Assembly: GCF_943192945.1 (NCBI RefSeq)
Contig: NZ_CALPCE010000004.1
Span: forward strand, 181,958 to 245,957
Length of the DNA: 64,000 bases
Direction: 5' to 3'
From: Anaerocaecibacter muris
GTDB taxonomy: Bacteria > Bacillota > Clostridia > Christensenellales > Pumilibacteraceae
In this document: in pieces, positions 1-8,483 of the stretch
Numbering within the stretch: position 1 is the first letter of the stretch
Layout: each line of letters starts with the position of its first letter
Made by a program: the position numbers and the translations under genes
Notes under the pieces: generated by a model
Databases searched by the model: none
Told to the model about the DNA's origin: nothing
The model's input: the letters and a program-made list of their open reading frames with translations, nothing else

Positions 1-29
1 TTGGAATTTGTCGCGCTCTGTGCTATACT
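1..29 (+). promoter_or_regulatory. candidate sigma-A promoter of the ZIP transporter
   Basis: TTGGAA at 1-6 (four of six consensus bases) and TATACT at 24-29, spacer exactly 17 bp. It would give a leader of about 65 nt, containing a small GC hairpin near 40-57, before the ZIP transporter start. The -35 lies at the first base of the window, so upstream context is not visible. Confidence 0.4.
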
Positions 30-101
30 CATACAGAACGGTTGCGCTCCGCTAACCGAAAACGGCGCAGCGCGACGCACACTTAACGAAAAAGGCTAAC
101 A

Positions 102-962
102 ATGAACTATCTCGCAATCATAGTAATAACGTTTATATCCGGCGTTGTCGGCACGGGGCTGGGCGGGCTTGTAGGCGCGGTTTTGCGCCGCGAATCCAAT
201 AAGATAGTCAGCCTGTTACTGTCTTTCGCCGCGGGAATTATGCTCGCCGTCGTGTGCTTCGACCTGATGAGCGAGCCGATAGAAATGATGAAAAGCGGAG
301 AAATGGGTTGGTACACGCCTATAATCGTCGTGGCGGCGGTTATAGTCGGCTATGCGCTTGTGTATTTGTTGAATATCGCAATAGACAAAAAGACCAATCG
401 CGAAGTCAAACACATCGACGAAAACCACCCCGCAACGGCGGACGACCTCGACGAGCTAATCCACGCCGATCACTTTGAAACCCACAAGCGCGAAAAATCC
501 AACCTGTTCGTAGCGGGTTTGGTAATGATGACGGCGATTGCTTTGCACAACCTGCCCGAAGGCATGGTGATAGGCGCGTCGTATGCAATAACGCCCAACC
601 TCACGTCCAATCTGTTTTCGGGCGCGGGATTTGTAATGGCTATTGTAATCGGCTTGCACAATATTCCCGAGGGCATGGCGGTGTCCGTCCCGCTCATTTC
701 GGGCGGTATGGGCAAAACCAAAGCGACGCTGCTCACGGCGTTGAGCGGTCTGCCGACGGTGTTCGGCGCGCTTATAGGCTATGCGCTCGGCGGGATAAAC
801 CAAATCATGCTCACCCTGTCGCTCGGCTTTGCCAGCGGCGCAATGCTGTACGTGGTCTTCGGCGAACTGTTGCCCGAAGCGATACTTATGTGGAAAAGCA
901 AACTCCCCGCCCTGTCGCTGTTTATAGGCGTGCTTGTAGGCTTTCTGCTTGTAATGTTTTGA
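102..962 (+). CDS. ZIP family divalent metal transporter (ZupT-like)
   Basis: A 286-residue membrane protein of the ZIP family, which brings zinc and related divalent metals into the cytoplasm. Two family metal-binding signatures are visible, HNLPEG at residues 149-154 and HNIPEG at 186-191, in neighbouring hydrophobic segments. A polar loop at about residues 97-133 carries several histidines (104, 109, 121, 124, 128), as in the variable cytosolic loop of ZIP proteins. About eight membrane segments are expected. The ATG follows a modest AAGG ribosome binding site. No metal-responsive operator is recognised upstream, so substrate choice (Zn, Fe, Mn) is open. Confidence 0.9.
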   Translation: MNYLAIIVITFISGVVGTGLGGLVGAVLRRESNKIVSLLLSFAAGIMLAVVCFDLMSEPIEMMKSGEMGWYTPIIVVAAVIVGYALVYLLNIAIDKKTNREVKHIDENHPATADDLDELIHADHFETHKREKSNLFVAGLVMMTAIALHNLPEGMVIGASYAITPNLTSNLFSGAGFVMAIVIGLHNIPEGMAVSVPLISGGMGKTKATLLTALSGLPTVFGALIGYALGGINQIMLTLSLGFASGAMLYVVFGELLPEAILMWKSKLPALSLFIGVLVGFLLVMF

Positions 963-1003
963 TAAGCACAAACAATATAAATCCGCCCGCGCCGCGAAAT
1001 CGC

Positions 1004-1032
1004 TTTACAACCCCGCAAAAAAACGCTATAAT
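1004..1032 (+). promoter_or_regulatory. promoter of tRNA-Ser
   Basis: TTTACA at 1004-1009 and TATAAT at 1027-1032 with a 17 bp spacer. The predicted start is about 60 nt upstream of the mature tRNA 5' end. It lies in the gap after the ZIP gene, so the tRNA appears to be an independent transcription unit. Confidence 0.6.
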
Positions 1033-1098
1033 AAACGCACGGTCGAGCCAAAGCAATACCCCCGCCCTACCGAAACCCCATAATTAAATAAAAAACAC

Positions 1099-1187
1099 GG
1101 AGGCGTATCGAAGCGGTCATAACGAGGCGGTCTTGAAAACCGTTTGGCGGCAACGCCACGGGGGTTCGAATCCCTCCGCCTCCGCCA
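1099..1187 (+). tRNA. tRNA-Ser(UGA)
   Basis: Acceptor strand GGAGGCG at 1099-1105 pairs with CGCCTCC at 1177-1183, followed by discriminator G and an encoded CCA at 1185-1187. The anticodon loop CTTGAAA places the anticodon TGA at 1134-1136. The long variable arm GGCG-GCAA-CGCC typical of class II serine tRNAs is present, as is a T-loop TTCGAAT. The last 19 bases recur exactly at 2742-2760, which suggests the gene has served as an integration site. Confidence 0.97.
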
Positions 1188-1341
1188 ACGAAAAGACACC
1201 CGTAACGGGTGTTTTTCGTTATACGACACGCGAGATTCGACAAGCCGTAGCAATGTAAAAAACGATACAAACGATAAAAATAAGCTAAAACGCAAAAATC
1301 ACCGAACGAAATTTCGGCGCGCGTTCGCTAACAGCTCGGCG
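1182..1341. repeat. long imperfect direct repeat, copy 1 (tRNA-Ser 3' flank)
   Basis: About 160 bp starting in the tRNA 3' end and running through its terminator is repeated as 2545-2708 with roughly 80 percent identity by eye. Shared stretches include the terminator hairpin, CGACACGCGAGATTCGAC and the end segment TTCGCTAAC. The two copies flank the minus-strand LRR gene. The rest of the gap to 1475 holds no recognisable gene. Confidence 0.8.
1196..1217 (+). terminator. intrinsic terminator of tRNA-Ser
   Basis: Stem ACACCC/GGGTGT with a four-to-five base loop, followed directly by a T run, nine bases after the CCA end. A degenerate copy of this hairpin (one stem change to G-U) occurs at about 2562-2585 inside a longer direct repeat. 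Confidence 0.8.
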
Positions 1342-1475
1342 TTGCGGTTTTGTCGGTCGTTTCTTTTCATTTCGGCAGGCGATTGTTTATTCAAGCACCC
1401 GCAAAGTGCCTAAGTGTGTTTTTTATCTAATATGCTTGAAAAAGCAGTTTAAGTATGTGAAAAGCTTTAAGATGT

Positions 1476-2351
1476 TTATTTTTTGCATGGCTTCTCCGGC
1501 GGAATATCGCAATCTTTGTACATTGCCATAAGTTCATTATATTGCTGTTCGTATTGCTTGACTTTTTTCATATCGGTCAACTCTCTCGGCTTGCGATACC
1601 CTATTATACAGTAGGTATCGTACACCTCTCGGTAAGGTTCAAGCCCTTCGACGCCGGGCAAATGCGCCGCAAGCCACGCGTATTGCTCGAAAGTAAAAAA
1701 GCCGTCGGGTAAAGTAAGGACGCGCAAGTTTGTGAGCTTTGAGAATGTTTTAAGATAATAAGCGTCGCTTTGGTCTTTTACTATATCGAGCGCGAGGTCT
1801 TTCAACTTGGGCATTTCAAACAAAAAAGACAAGTCGTCAATATGAAGTTTACTTGTAAACGAAGATAAATAATTGCAACCTGTAAGCGTTAATTCTTCTA
1901 TATTGGAATGCATAAGACATGAAAAATCCGAAACATGGTTGCAATCGCTTAGGCGAAAACATTCCAGCCTACGGTTTTTGCTCATGTCCCACAGCTTGGT
2001 TATTTTTAGGTTATAGTAAATAGAAATAGAAGCAGTGTTATTGAGCAGAACAAGCGGCGAAAGGTCGAAATTTTTGTACGGATCGATACGCGGCCAAATA
2101 TTGTAAATATTTGTATCGCTCAAAACCTCAGCCAATTGTCTAAGCTCTTCGTTGTTTTCTGCGACGATCCTTACGTATTTCAATTGTTTGTTCGCCGCGT
2201 ATTTATGAAATTGTTCGGTAGTAAACGTGTATTCTTTACACTTGTCGCAACCTCTCCGCGAAGTGCGAAAGTCTTTTTGTTCCGTCAAGCCCACAACATA
2301 GGTGTCTTTGCCCGAATCATTAGAATCCGGATTCCTCACGTATATATACAT
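1476..2351 (-). CDS. leucine-rich-repeat-like hypothetical protein
   Basis: A 291-residue soluble protein with no signal peptide. Several leucine-rich-repeat-like segments lie between about residues 125 and 235 (for example IEELTLTGCNYL, LRVLTLPDGF). The N-terminus carries a CDKC pair, and the C-terminus is a charged helical stretch. LRR proteins generally mediate protein-protein contacts; the partner is unknown. Translation starts at an ATG behind a strong AGGAAGGTGAT site. The gene sits alone between two copies of a tRNA-Ser-derived repeat, so it is likely cargo of a small mobile or degenerate element. I do not recognise a specific family. Confidence 0.75.
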   Translation of the reverse strand: MYIYVRNPDSNDSGKDTYVVGLTEQKDFRTSRRGCDKCKEYTFTTEQFHKYAANKQLKYVRIVAENNEELRQLAEVLSDTNIYNIWPRIDPYKNFDLSPLVLLNNTASISIYYNLKITKLWDMSKNRRLECFRLSDCNHVSDFSCLMHSNIEELTLTGCNYLSSFTSKLHIDDLSFLFEMPKLKDLALDIVKDQSDAYYLKTFSKLTNLRVLTLPDGFFTFEQYAWLAAHLPGVEGLEPYREVYDTYCIIGYRKPRELTDMKKVKQYEQQYNELMAMYKDCDIPPEKPCKK

Positions 2352-2373
2352 AAATCACCTTCCTGCAAGCTGT

Positions 2374-2402
2374 ATTGTAGCATAAACGATACGATTTTGC
2401 AA
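2374..2402 (-). promoter_or_regulatory. promoter of the LRR gene
   Basis: On the minus strand TTGCAA (2402-2397) and TACAAT (2379-2374) are separated by 17 bp, just upstream of the well-placed ribosome binding site of the LRR gene. This suggests the element's gene has its own promoter. Confidence 0.5.
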
Positions 2403-2544
2403 GTATCACGTATATTGTAGGCAAAAAAGTGACGGCCGCGTTTAAAAACAGTACGCAAACTATATTTCAATTTGTATAAGATGGACTCGGATTTGTTATA
2501 TGCCATTTGGTTCTCGCTGCGAAATTCGTTTTACGTTACAATTG

Positions 2545-2708
2545 CTCCGCCAACGAAAAGACGCCCGCAATGGGTGTTTTTTCGTTGTGCGACACGCGAG
2601 ATTCGACGAGCCGAAGCAATATAAAAAACAGCCACAAACGATAAAAAGAACTTGATACGCTGAATTAACCGAATGACATTTCGGCGAGTGTTCGCTAACC
2701 GCTTGGCG
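2545..2708. repeat. long imperfect direct repeat, copy 2
   Basis: Second copy of the tRNA-Ser 3'-flank repeat (see 1182-1341). It begins with CTCCGCCAACGAAAAGAC, as after the real tRNA, includes a degenerate terminator hairpin, and ends at TTCGCTAACCGCTTGGCG. The gene-free stretch 2352-2845 otherwise holds only the LRR promoter and the tRNA 3'-end copy at 2742-2760. Confidence 0.75.
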
Positions 2709-2741
2709 CTTGCGCCAAAGGTCGCGCGCGATTCCGCGCAC

Positions 2742-2761
2742 AATCCCTCCGCCTCCGCCAA
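2742..2761 (+). repeat. att-like duplicate of the tRNA-Ser 3' end
   Basis: AATCCCTCCGCCTCCGCCAA is identical to 1169-1188, the T-arm 3' half plus acceptor and CCA of tRNA-Ser. Exact duplication of a tRNA 3' end at a distance is the usual footprint of tyrosine-recombinase integration. No integrase is visible between the copies. Confidence 0.7.
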
Positions 2762-2845
2762 TTTTAGGCGATCATTATATACTCGCCTTTTGCTTTTGCA
2801 TGACAACTCAATATGCTTGAAAAATAATTCTATTATTCTAAAAAA

Positions 2846-4834
2846 TTACTTTAAAGAAATCATTTCGCCGTTAATTTCAATATCCTTATAAATCAATTCC
2901 AACGCGCTATCCATGCGCTCTAATATGGCGTCGCCTATGCGGCTGAATCCGAGATTTTGTGTAAGAAGTCTGTAAAGCCCTTGTTTTTCGGCAGAAACAT
3001 TTTGTTTTAAAATTTCTTTCAGACCCAAAGCAAGCTCTCGCAACTCTATATATTTTATATCCCGCGGTTCAACCCCGGCAGAGGGAACGCGCAACATTGG
3101 GATTTGCCTGCCTTGCATATATAAAAATCCGTCTTTACGCACAATCCCGTATCTTGCACAGTTCCACATATACCTATTAAATTCTTTGCGCACTACATTA
3201 GTAACTTTTTCTCGTCCGGCAAAAAGAAATACAATTCTCTTTAACAGCCACTCTTCCGATACGGGAGATTCAACTTCAACTATTGCGCGTGTAACGGCAA
3301 GAATATTCCGTCCGTTTTTTCGTGCAACAGCCATTGCGTCTACCATTTTATACTTTGGAAATTCAAACTGTTTTTCTATTACAACTTCGGAAAAATTATC
3401 ATTGCTTATATCGGGATGATTAACATTTGCAGGACAATTTTCCAATGCCTTTTTCGCCGCACCCAGAAGTCTATTCTTTTCGACATGCTTATTTCGGAAC
3501 CAATCTGTTGACCAAATACGATAAAATTTCCAACCCATGCGTTCCAAAATTTCCTGACGCAATCTATCCCTATCGCGAGCGGTTTTAGAAGAATGATAGG
3601 TTGCGCCGTCACATTCGATTGCAAGAACATAATCCGAAGAGTCGGGACGTTTCAACGCCAAATCAATCTTAAAAGACGAACAGCCCACTTGCGGATCAAC
3701 GGCAAAACCGTTTTCACGTAAAAATTCACAAACCTCCGATTCAAATTCGGAATCATATTGTTCAAACGGATTGGTTGCGTCAACGGTTATGCTTCGCTCT
3801 AACGCGGCAACGCCGTTTTCGGCATAATCTAAATATTCGCGCAACAATCTCGCTCCGACAGATTTTGTCCGCGACAAATCAATATCGCAGTAGTGCATTG
3901 AGGAAACTAACTGTACGTTAATCTTTGCACGGGTAACGGCAACGTTTAAACGCCTTTCGCCGCCCTCACGATTGATCGGACCGAAATTTAGCAACAATCT
4001 GCCTTGCGAATCTTTTGCATAAGCTATACTGAAAATTATAGTATCCCTTTCGTCGCCCTGTACGGTTTCAAGATTTTTTACAAAGAACGGTTCGACCCTG
4101 TCTGATTTAAAAAATTCTTCAAACGCCGAATTCTGTTGTCTGCGTCTGTAAATTAACTTCTCTATTAAATTCTGTTGTGAAATGCTAAAAGCGACAACGC
4201 CTAAACTTCTTTCCGGGTATTTTATAATATTTTCAAACACCAAATCCACGACGCGTTCGGCTTCCGCCTGATTTGTTTTACTCTTGCGGTCAAAGATGCC
4301 GTCTACATAAAAGTAATCAACGCCTATCCCTGCCTCATCCATTTTAGAGGAGGGAAAAGTAACCAAATCGTTGTCATAGAAATTTTTATTAGAAAAAGAT
4401 ATAAGTTGCTCATATCTGCTTCGGTAATGCCATTTCAATCTTTTTTGAGGAAAAGAAGTCGAGCACAAATCCAAAATCGACTCGAAATCCGTTATATCTT
4501 CATTTTCATCATCATCACTATCGGGTGCGACATTAAAGAAATTACCGGGCGGCATTTGCTTGGAATCGCCGACAACAATCAACTGTTTTCCCCTATAAAT
4601 AGCGCCTATCGCATCTTGAGGAAATATCTGCGATGCTTCGTCAAATATTATTACGTCGAACTTAATTTCCGAATTGAGAAATGTGCTGACGCTCAAAGGA
4701 GACATTAAAAAGCAAGGTTTTAAGGTCTGTGCCAAATCTTCCAACTCCGATAAAAGTTGTCGGATTCCTTTCTTTTTGCGCTTCTTTTCTCCTTCTCGCA
4801 ACAAAACAGCTATTGCGCTGCCTTGAGCCACCAT
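2846..4834 (-). CDS. DUF4011-type SF1 helicase, C-terminal fragment (helicase + Vsr-like nuclease + DUF3320)
   Basis: Downstream half of a large helicase gene, out of frame with the N-terminal half. It opens with Walker B FDEASQ (about residues 64-69) and motif III GDSKQMPP (89-96). Then come the motif V-like segment TVQGDERDTI and motif VI NVAVTRAK. A MTES_1575/Vsr-like PD-(D/E)XK nuclease domain follows, with IDLAL and an ECDG motif; the last part resembles DUF3320. The apparent ATG at 4834 has no ribosome binding site, so independent translation is doubtful. Large DUF4011-helicase-Vsr proteins are known from anti-phage loci (for example Hhe). Conserved motifs suggest recent breakage or an assembly error. 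Confidence 0.75.
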   Translation of the reverse strand: MVAQGSAIAVLLREGEKKRKKKGIRQLLSELEDLAQTLKPCFLMSPLSVSTFLNSEIKFDVIIFDEASQIFPQDAIGAIYRGKQLIVVGDSKQMPPGNFFNVAPDSDDDENEDITDFESILDLCSTSFPQKRLKWHYRSRYEQLISFSNKNFYDNDLVTFPSSKMDEAGIGVDYFYVDGIFDRKSKTNQAEAERVVDLVFENIIKYPERSLGVVAFSISQQNLIEKLIYRRRQQNSAFEEFFKSDRVEPFFVKNLETVQGDERDTIIFSIAYAKDSQGRLLLNFGPINREGGERRLNVAVTRAKINVQLVSSMHYCDIDLSRTKSVGARLLREYLDYAENGVAALERSITVDATNPFEQYDSEFESEVCEFLRENGFAVDPQVGCSSFKIDLALKRPDSSDYVLAIECDGATYHSSKTARDRDRLRQEILERMGWKFYRIWSTDWFRNKHVEKNRLLGAAKKALENCPANVNHPDISNDNFSEVVIEKQFEFPKYKMVDAMAVARKNGRNILAVTRAIVEVESPVSEEWLLKRIVFLFAGREKVTNVVRKEFNRYMWNCARYGIVRKDGFLYMQGRQIPMLRVPSAGVEPRDIKYIELRELALGLKEILKQNVSAEKQGLYRLLTQNLGFSRIGDAILERMDSALELIYKDIEINGEMISLK

Positions 4835-6575
4835 CCAGAATACTTTTGTATTGCAAAATATCTTTGGCTATAATCTGCAACCGTTTGACGGTTTGCGTAA
4901 CATCACCCGTCACGGCTAAATTAAACAGGGACGGCGTTAAAAATTCGCTTCTTCCCGCTAATTCAAAAAACCTATTTATCGACATCGCCTCGCTAATGGT
5001 ATTTGCCGAAACGCCGTAAGCCGCCTTGACATCCTTGCTTATTTCCGATAATGAACAGTTTAATGATATTACCGATTGTAAATCTTCTTTGAGTTTCATT
5101 ACCGATTGATAAGAACTATCGGTATTGATATATCCGTACCACAGGTTTTTACGGTAATCGAACCCTACGGAAGCAATATAACCCGTATAACGATTTAAAA
5201 GATTTTCGGCTGTGTCTATGTAGCTTTCGCCCTTATCTTTTATATCTTGAATTACAAAACTTATATCCTCTGCCGATCTGCAAGCCGATACTTCCTCATA
5301 TAATTGATAAAGCGTTTTATTTATGTTGGGACGGATTTTGTGTAGTTCGACAGCGTAAGCGTCTAACTGCCGCTGTGCGTCTTGCATTATCTTTAATTCT
5401 TTTTCAGCCTTATCCGAAACGCCGCTTTTTTGCAGCCGTAATGTCCTACACAGTTCTTCGATTACCTGCTTTTTATTTGCTTTGTGACTATGAAGTTCCA
5501 AACAAAATTCTTCAAGCCCGACCTTTTTCAACTTATTATAAACCACATTCAATGCGGCAAGTTTTTCCGACACGAATAATACTTTTTTGCCGTCCATTAA
5601 ACACTCTGCAATGATATTGGTTATGGTCTGACTTTTACCTGTTCCCGGCGGTCCTTGCAATACGAAACTTTTGCCTTTTTTTGCGGCTTCTATTGCCTCC
5701 GCTTGACTTGAATCCGCATCGACGACATTGTGAAGCGCCGATAAATCGATTGCTTTAACTTCTTCCGAGTTTGTTTCGTCCCAAGAAGAAATTTCTCCCA
5801 ACAAAGCGCGAATACTACTGTTATTCGCAATTTTCGCCGTATTTTCTTTCAAGTCTTTGTACATGTTAATTTTCAAAAACGAAAAAATCCCGATTTTACA
5901 TTCCGTTGTAATTGTCCATTTAAGTCTGGTCAACAGAGAAGAAACATCGGCTAAATATTTTTCTATACCTTCATCTTCGTCGTATTCAGGCAATTCAATG
6001 CCGTATTCGTTATGAAGTTTGTATGTAAAAGTCGGATTGACAATTATATCGTCGTCTAATACTCTGACATAATACGGTTCTACTGCCGACTGATTTTCAA
6101 TAGCAATAGGAGCAAGCAAAATCGGTGCACGCAATTCAATCCGAGAATCGTCGCTTTCAGTCCAATGAATAAAACCAAATGCAATATAAGCAATGTTTAC
6201 GCCTGTTTCTTCAATAGCCGTCTTTGCTCTTCTGCCGATATTTTTTAATGCCTGCATCGGTTTATTCGCTACGTTATACAAAAGAATTTGATTTCGCTTT
6301 AACCTGCCCGCATAAGATGTAATATAAGACTGCTTTGACTGCAATTCCTGTTGTTCGTCATAGTCGTCCGCATCGACGTCATCTTCGTCGCTATCGATCC
6401 TCGGATCATAAACTTCAAAAACAGCAGAGTGCTCTGCTTTCTCAAATAGAATATTAAAATCGGGCGCGACAATTTCTATCGTTCCTTGTTTTGAGTCTTT
6501 AAAATTGATTAAGTTGTTTCTCTTGCCTGTATCGAGCAATAAATCTGCCCATTTGCTTAATCTTTCAGTATCCAT
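4662..6575 (-). CDS. DUF4011-type SF1 helicase, N-terminal fragment
   Basis: Upstream half of the same gene. Residues 1-250 match the DUF4011 layout (MDTERLSKWADLLLDTGKRN opening). The Walker A motif GPPGTGKS is at 308-315, followed by KVLFVSEKLAALNVV (motif Ia region) and a helical stretch. After about residue 575 the frame departs from the expected protein, and the family sequence resumes in another frame from about 4820-4870. Combined length is about 1,240 residues, shorter than I expect for such helicases, so an internal deletion may accompany the frameshift. The start follows AAGGAA. It lies just past the tRNA-Ser element, with no HEPN or methylase partner seen. Confidence 0.75.
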   Translation of the reverse strand: MDTERLSKWADLLLDTGKRNNLINFKDSKQGTIEIVAPDFNILFEKAEHSAVFEVYDPRIDSDEDDVDADDYDEQQELQSKQSYITSYAGRLKRNQILLYNVANKPMQALKNIGRRAKTAIEETGVNIAYIAFGFIHWTESDDSRIELRAPILLAPIAIENQSAVEPYYVRVLDDDIIVNPTFTYKLHNEYGIELPEYDEDEGIEKYLADVSSLLTRLKWTITTECKIGIFSFLKINMYKDLKENTAKIANNSSIRALLGEISSWDETNSEEVKAIDLSALHNVVDADSSQAEAIEAAKKGKSFVLQGPPGTGKSQTITNIIAECLMDGKKVLFVSEKLAALNVVYNKLKKVGLEEFCLELHSHKANKKQVIEELCRTLRLQKSGVSDKAEKELKIMQDAQRQLDAYAVELHKIRPNINKTLYQLYEEVSACRSAEDISFVIQDIKDKGESYIDTAENLLNRYTGYIASVGFDYRKNLWYGYINTDSSYQSVMKLKEDLQSVISLNCSLSEISKDVKAAYGVSANTISEAMSINRFFELAGRSEFLTPSLFNLAVTGDVTQTVKRLQIIAKDILQYKSILDGGSRQRNSCFVARRRKEAQKERNPTTFIGVGRFGTDLKTLLFNVSFERQHISQFGN

Positions 6576-6940
6576 CGGTATTCCTTAATAGTTTTATTTA
6601 TTCGGTAGCGCACTATAACTACACTGTTGTTGACTCGTCGTCATGATGCTAAAATTTTTAAACTTTAAAAAACATTTGAATTTTGCTTGTCTGTTTTTCA
6701 GGTCCGGTCAAATCCGATTAAACCGAACGTTGTAATATTTTTCCTTATTCTTCTTAATTGCGCTTAAAAATTATTATAGCAAAAAGTCAATTTAAAGTCA
6801 ACAATCCTATATATTTGCTTATATGTTATTTACTTCGTTAAACGTACTATTTTACAATACTGATAATTATTGCGATATTGATTATCGCGCCGCAATTCGG
6901 CTTGCTTTTATCTCGCAACGGTGATATTATAGTCAAGCCG
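6576..6940. other. AT-rich intergenic region with candidate MATE promoter
   Basis: Divergent spacer between the helicase gene and the MATE gene. TTTACT at 6829-6834 and TACAAT at 6853-6858 (18 bp apart) form a weak plus-strand promoter candidate. No RNA gene or repeat is recognised. Confidence 0.35.
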
Positions 6941-8398
6941 ATGTTTAACCGTTCCGAAAAACACGCGAATACTACCGAACTTCTCGAACACGGAAAAATC
7001 TTGCCGTTGGTGTTTCGGCTTACCGTGCCTGCCGTTATCGCGCAGCTGATAACCTTTTTGTACAACATAGTTGACAGAATGTACGTTGCGAAAATCGACG
7101 GAGCGGGCATGGACGCGCTCGCCGCGCTCGGCGTGGTGTTGCCCGTTACGCTGATTATTCAAGCGTTTTCCAATCTTATCGGACTGGGCGGGTCGCCGCG
7201 CGCCGGCATGAAGCTGGGCGAGGGCGACGGCGCGGAAGCCAATCGCATATTCAACGCGTCGTTCGTTATGCTGACCGCCGTCGGCATTGTTATAAGCCTA
7301 CTGACTTTTTTTCTTGCACGGCAAATAGTAACGCTATTCGGCTGTCCGCAAAGCGCGACGGATTTTGCCGAATCGTATCTTAAAATCTATTCGGCGGGCA
7401 CTGTGTTCGTGTTGCTCGCGCAAGGGCTTAATCCGTTTATCACCACGCAAGGCTATTCGTTTACCGCAATGTTTTCCGTACTGATCGGTGCGGTAGCGAA
7501 TATCGCGCTCGACCCGCTGTTTATATTCATGTTCGACATGGGCGTGAACGGCGCGAGCCTTGCGACAGTTTTGTCGCAATTCCTGTCGTTCGTGTGGATA
7601 ACGGTGTTTTTCTGCACGAAAAAAAGCCTGTTCCGCTTCCGTATAAAAGACATGAAGCCCAACGCCGCGCGCATGGCGTCCGTGCTCGCGCTGGGACTGT
7701 CGCCGTTTGTCATGACCGCGACCGAAAGCGCGATACAGATAGTTTTTAACATCAACCTCAAAACGTCTACCGGCGGCGACGGAAACTATACCGCCGCGCT
7801 GACAATCATGTTGAGCGCGTTGCAACTTATTTCCCTGCCGCTCAACGGACTGGGTTACGGTATGCAACCTTTCGTTAGCTATAATTACGGCAAAGGCAAC
7901 GCCGCGCGCCTGAAAAAAGGCGTGCGCGACGTGACGATAATCGCGTTTATTTACGCCGTGATTATTTGGTCGCTGTCGCTCGCCGTTCCGCAAGTTTACG
8001 CTTATGTTTTTTCGGCAAGCCCCGCCGTGCGCGCGATTGTAGTACAATACACGCCGTTCTTCCTTATGGGGTCGATTATGTTCTTTGTGCAAATGACCCT
8101 GCAAAACGTAAACGTCGCGCTCGGTCAAGCCAAATCCGCGCTTTTCCTCGCGGTACTGCGCAAGGTGATAATCCTTATTCCGCTGTGCTTCGCGCTTACG
8201 CACTTCCTCGGCTTTAAGGGCGTGTATCTGTCCGAAGGCATAGCGGACTTTGTCGCGGGCGCAATCACCGCTATCGTGATTTTCATAACGTTCCCGCGCG
8301 TTTTCAAAAAGCGCGAACAAGCCGTAAAGCAAGCCGAGGCGGCCGCCGCCTCCGCGCCACCCACCGAAACCGCCGAAAAATCAAATAACGATCAATAG
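6941..8398 (+). CDS. MATE family efflux transporter
   Basis: A 485-residue polytopic membrane protein with the typical MATE opening TELLEHGKILPLVFRLTVPA and LYNIVDRMYVA near the N-terminus, and a second half repeating the six-helix pattern. MATE proteins export cationic drugs or metabolites using Na+ or H+ gradients. A longer reading from a TTG at 6878 is possible; I prefer the ATG at 6941 because it leaves the short N-terminus usual for the family, although neither start has a clear ribosome binding site. The C-terminal tail is alanine/proline-rich and cytosolic. A bidirectional terminator follows. Substrate unknown. Confidence 0.88.
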   Translation: MFNRSEKHANTTELLEHGKILPLVFRLTVPAVIAQLITFLYNIVDRMYVAKIDGAGMDALAALGVVLPVTLIIQAFSNLIGLGGSPRAGMKLGEGDGAEANRIFNASFVMLTAVGIVISLLTFFLARQIVTLFGCPQSATDFAESYLKIYSAGTVFVLLAQGLNPFITTQGYSFTAMFSVLIGAVANIALDPLFIFMFDMGVNGASLATVLSQFLSFVWITVFFCTKKSLFRFRIKDMKPNAARMASVLALGLSPFVMTATESAIQIVFNINLKTSTGGDGNYTAALTIMLSALQLISLPLNGLGYGMQPFVSYNYGKGNAARLKKGVRDVTIIAFIYAVIIWSLSLAVPQVYAYVFSASPAVRAIVVQYTPFFLMGSIMFFVQMTLQNVNVALGQAKSALFLAVLRKVIILIPLCFALTHFLGFKGVYLSEGIADFVAGAITAIVIFITFPRVFKKREQAVKQAEAAAASAPPTETAEKSNNDQ

Positions 8399-8427
8399 CT
8401 TTACACTTAATTAAAGTATGACAAAGC

Positions 8428-8463
8428 AAAAAACTCCCGCCGGATAGAACGGGAGCTTTTTTA
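8428..8463. terminator. bidirectional intrinsic terminator
   Basis: Stem CTCCCG/CGGGAG (8434-8455) preceded by an A run and followed by a T run, placed between the convergent MATE and LRR surface-protein genes. It can serve both. Confidence 0.8.
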
Positions 8464-8483
8464 TAGCAAAACAATTATTCAAT

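Noticed and set aside
1067..1270. Minus-strand open frame encoding a GGGGGIRTP-type peptide across the tRNA
   Set aside because: It is the antisense of tRNA-Ser and its terminator; such frames are a common artefact and have no ribosome binding site.
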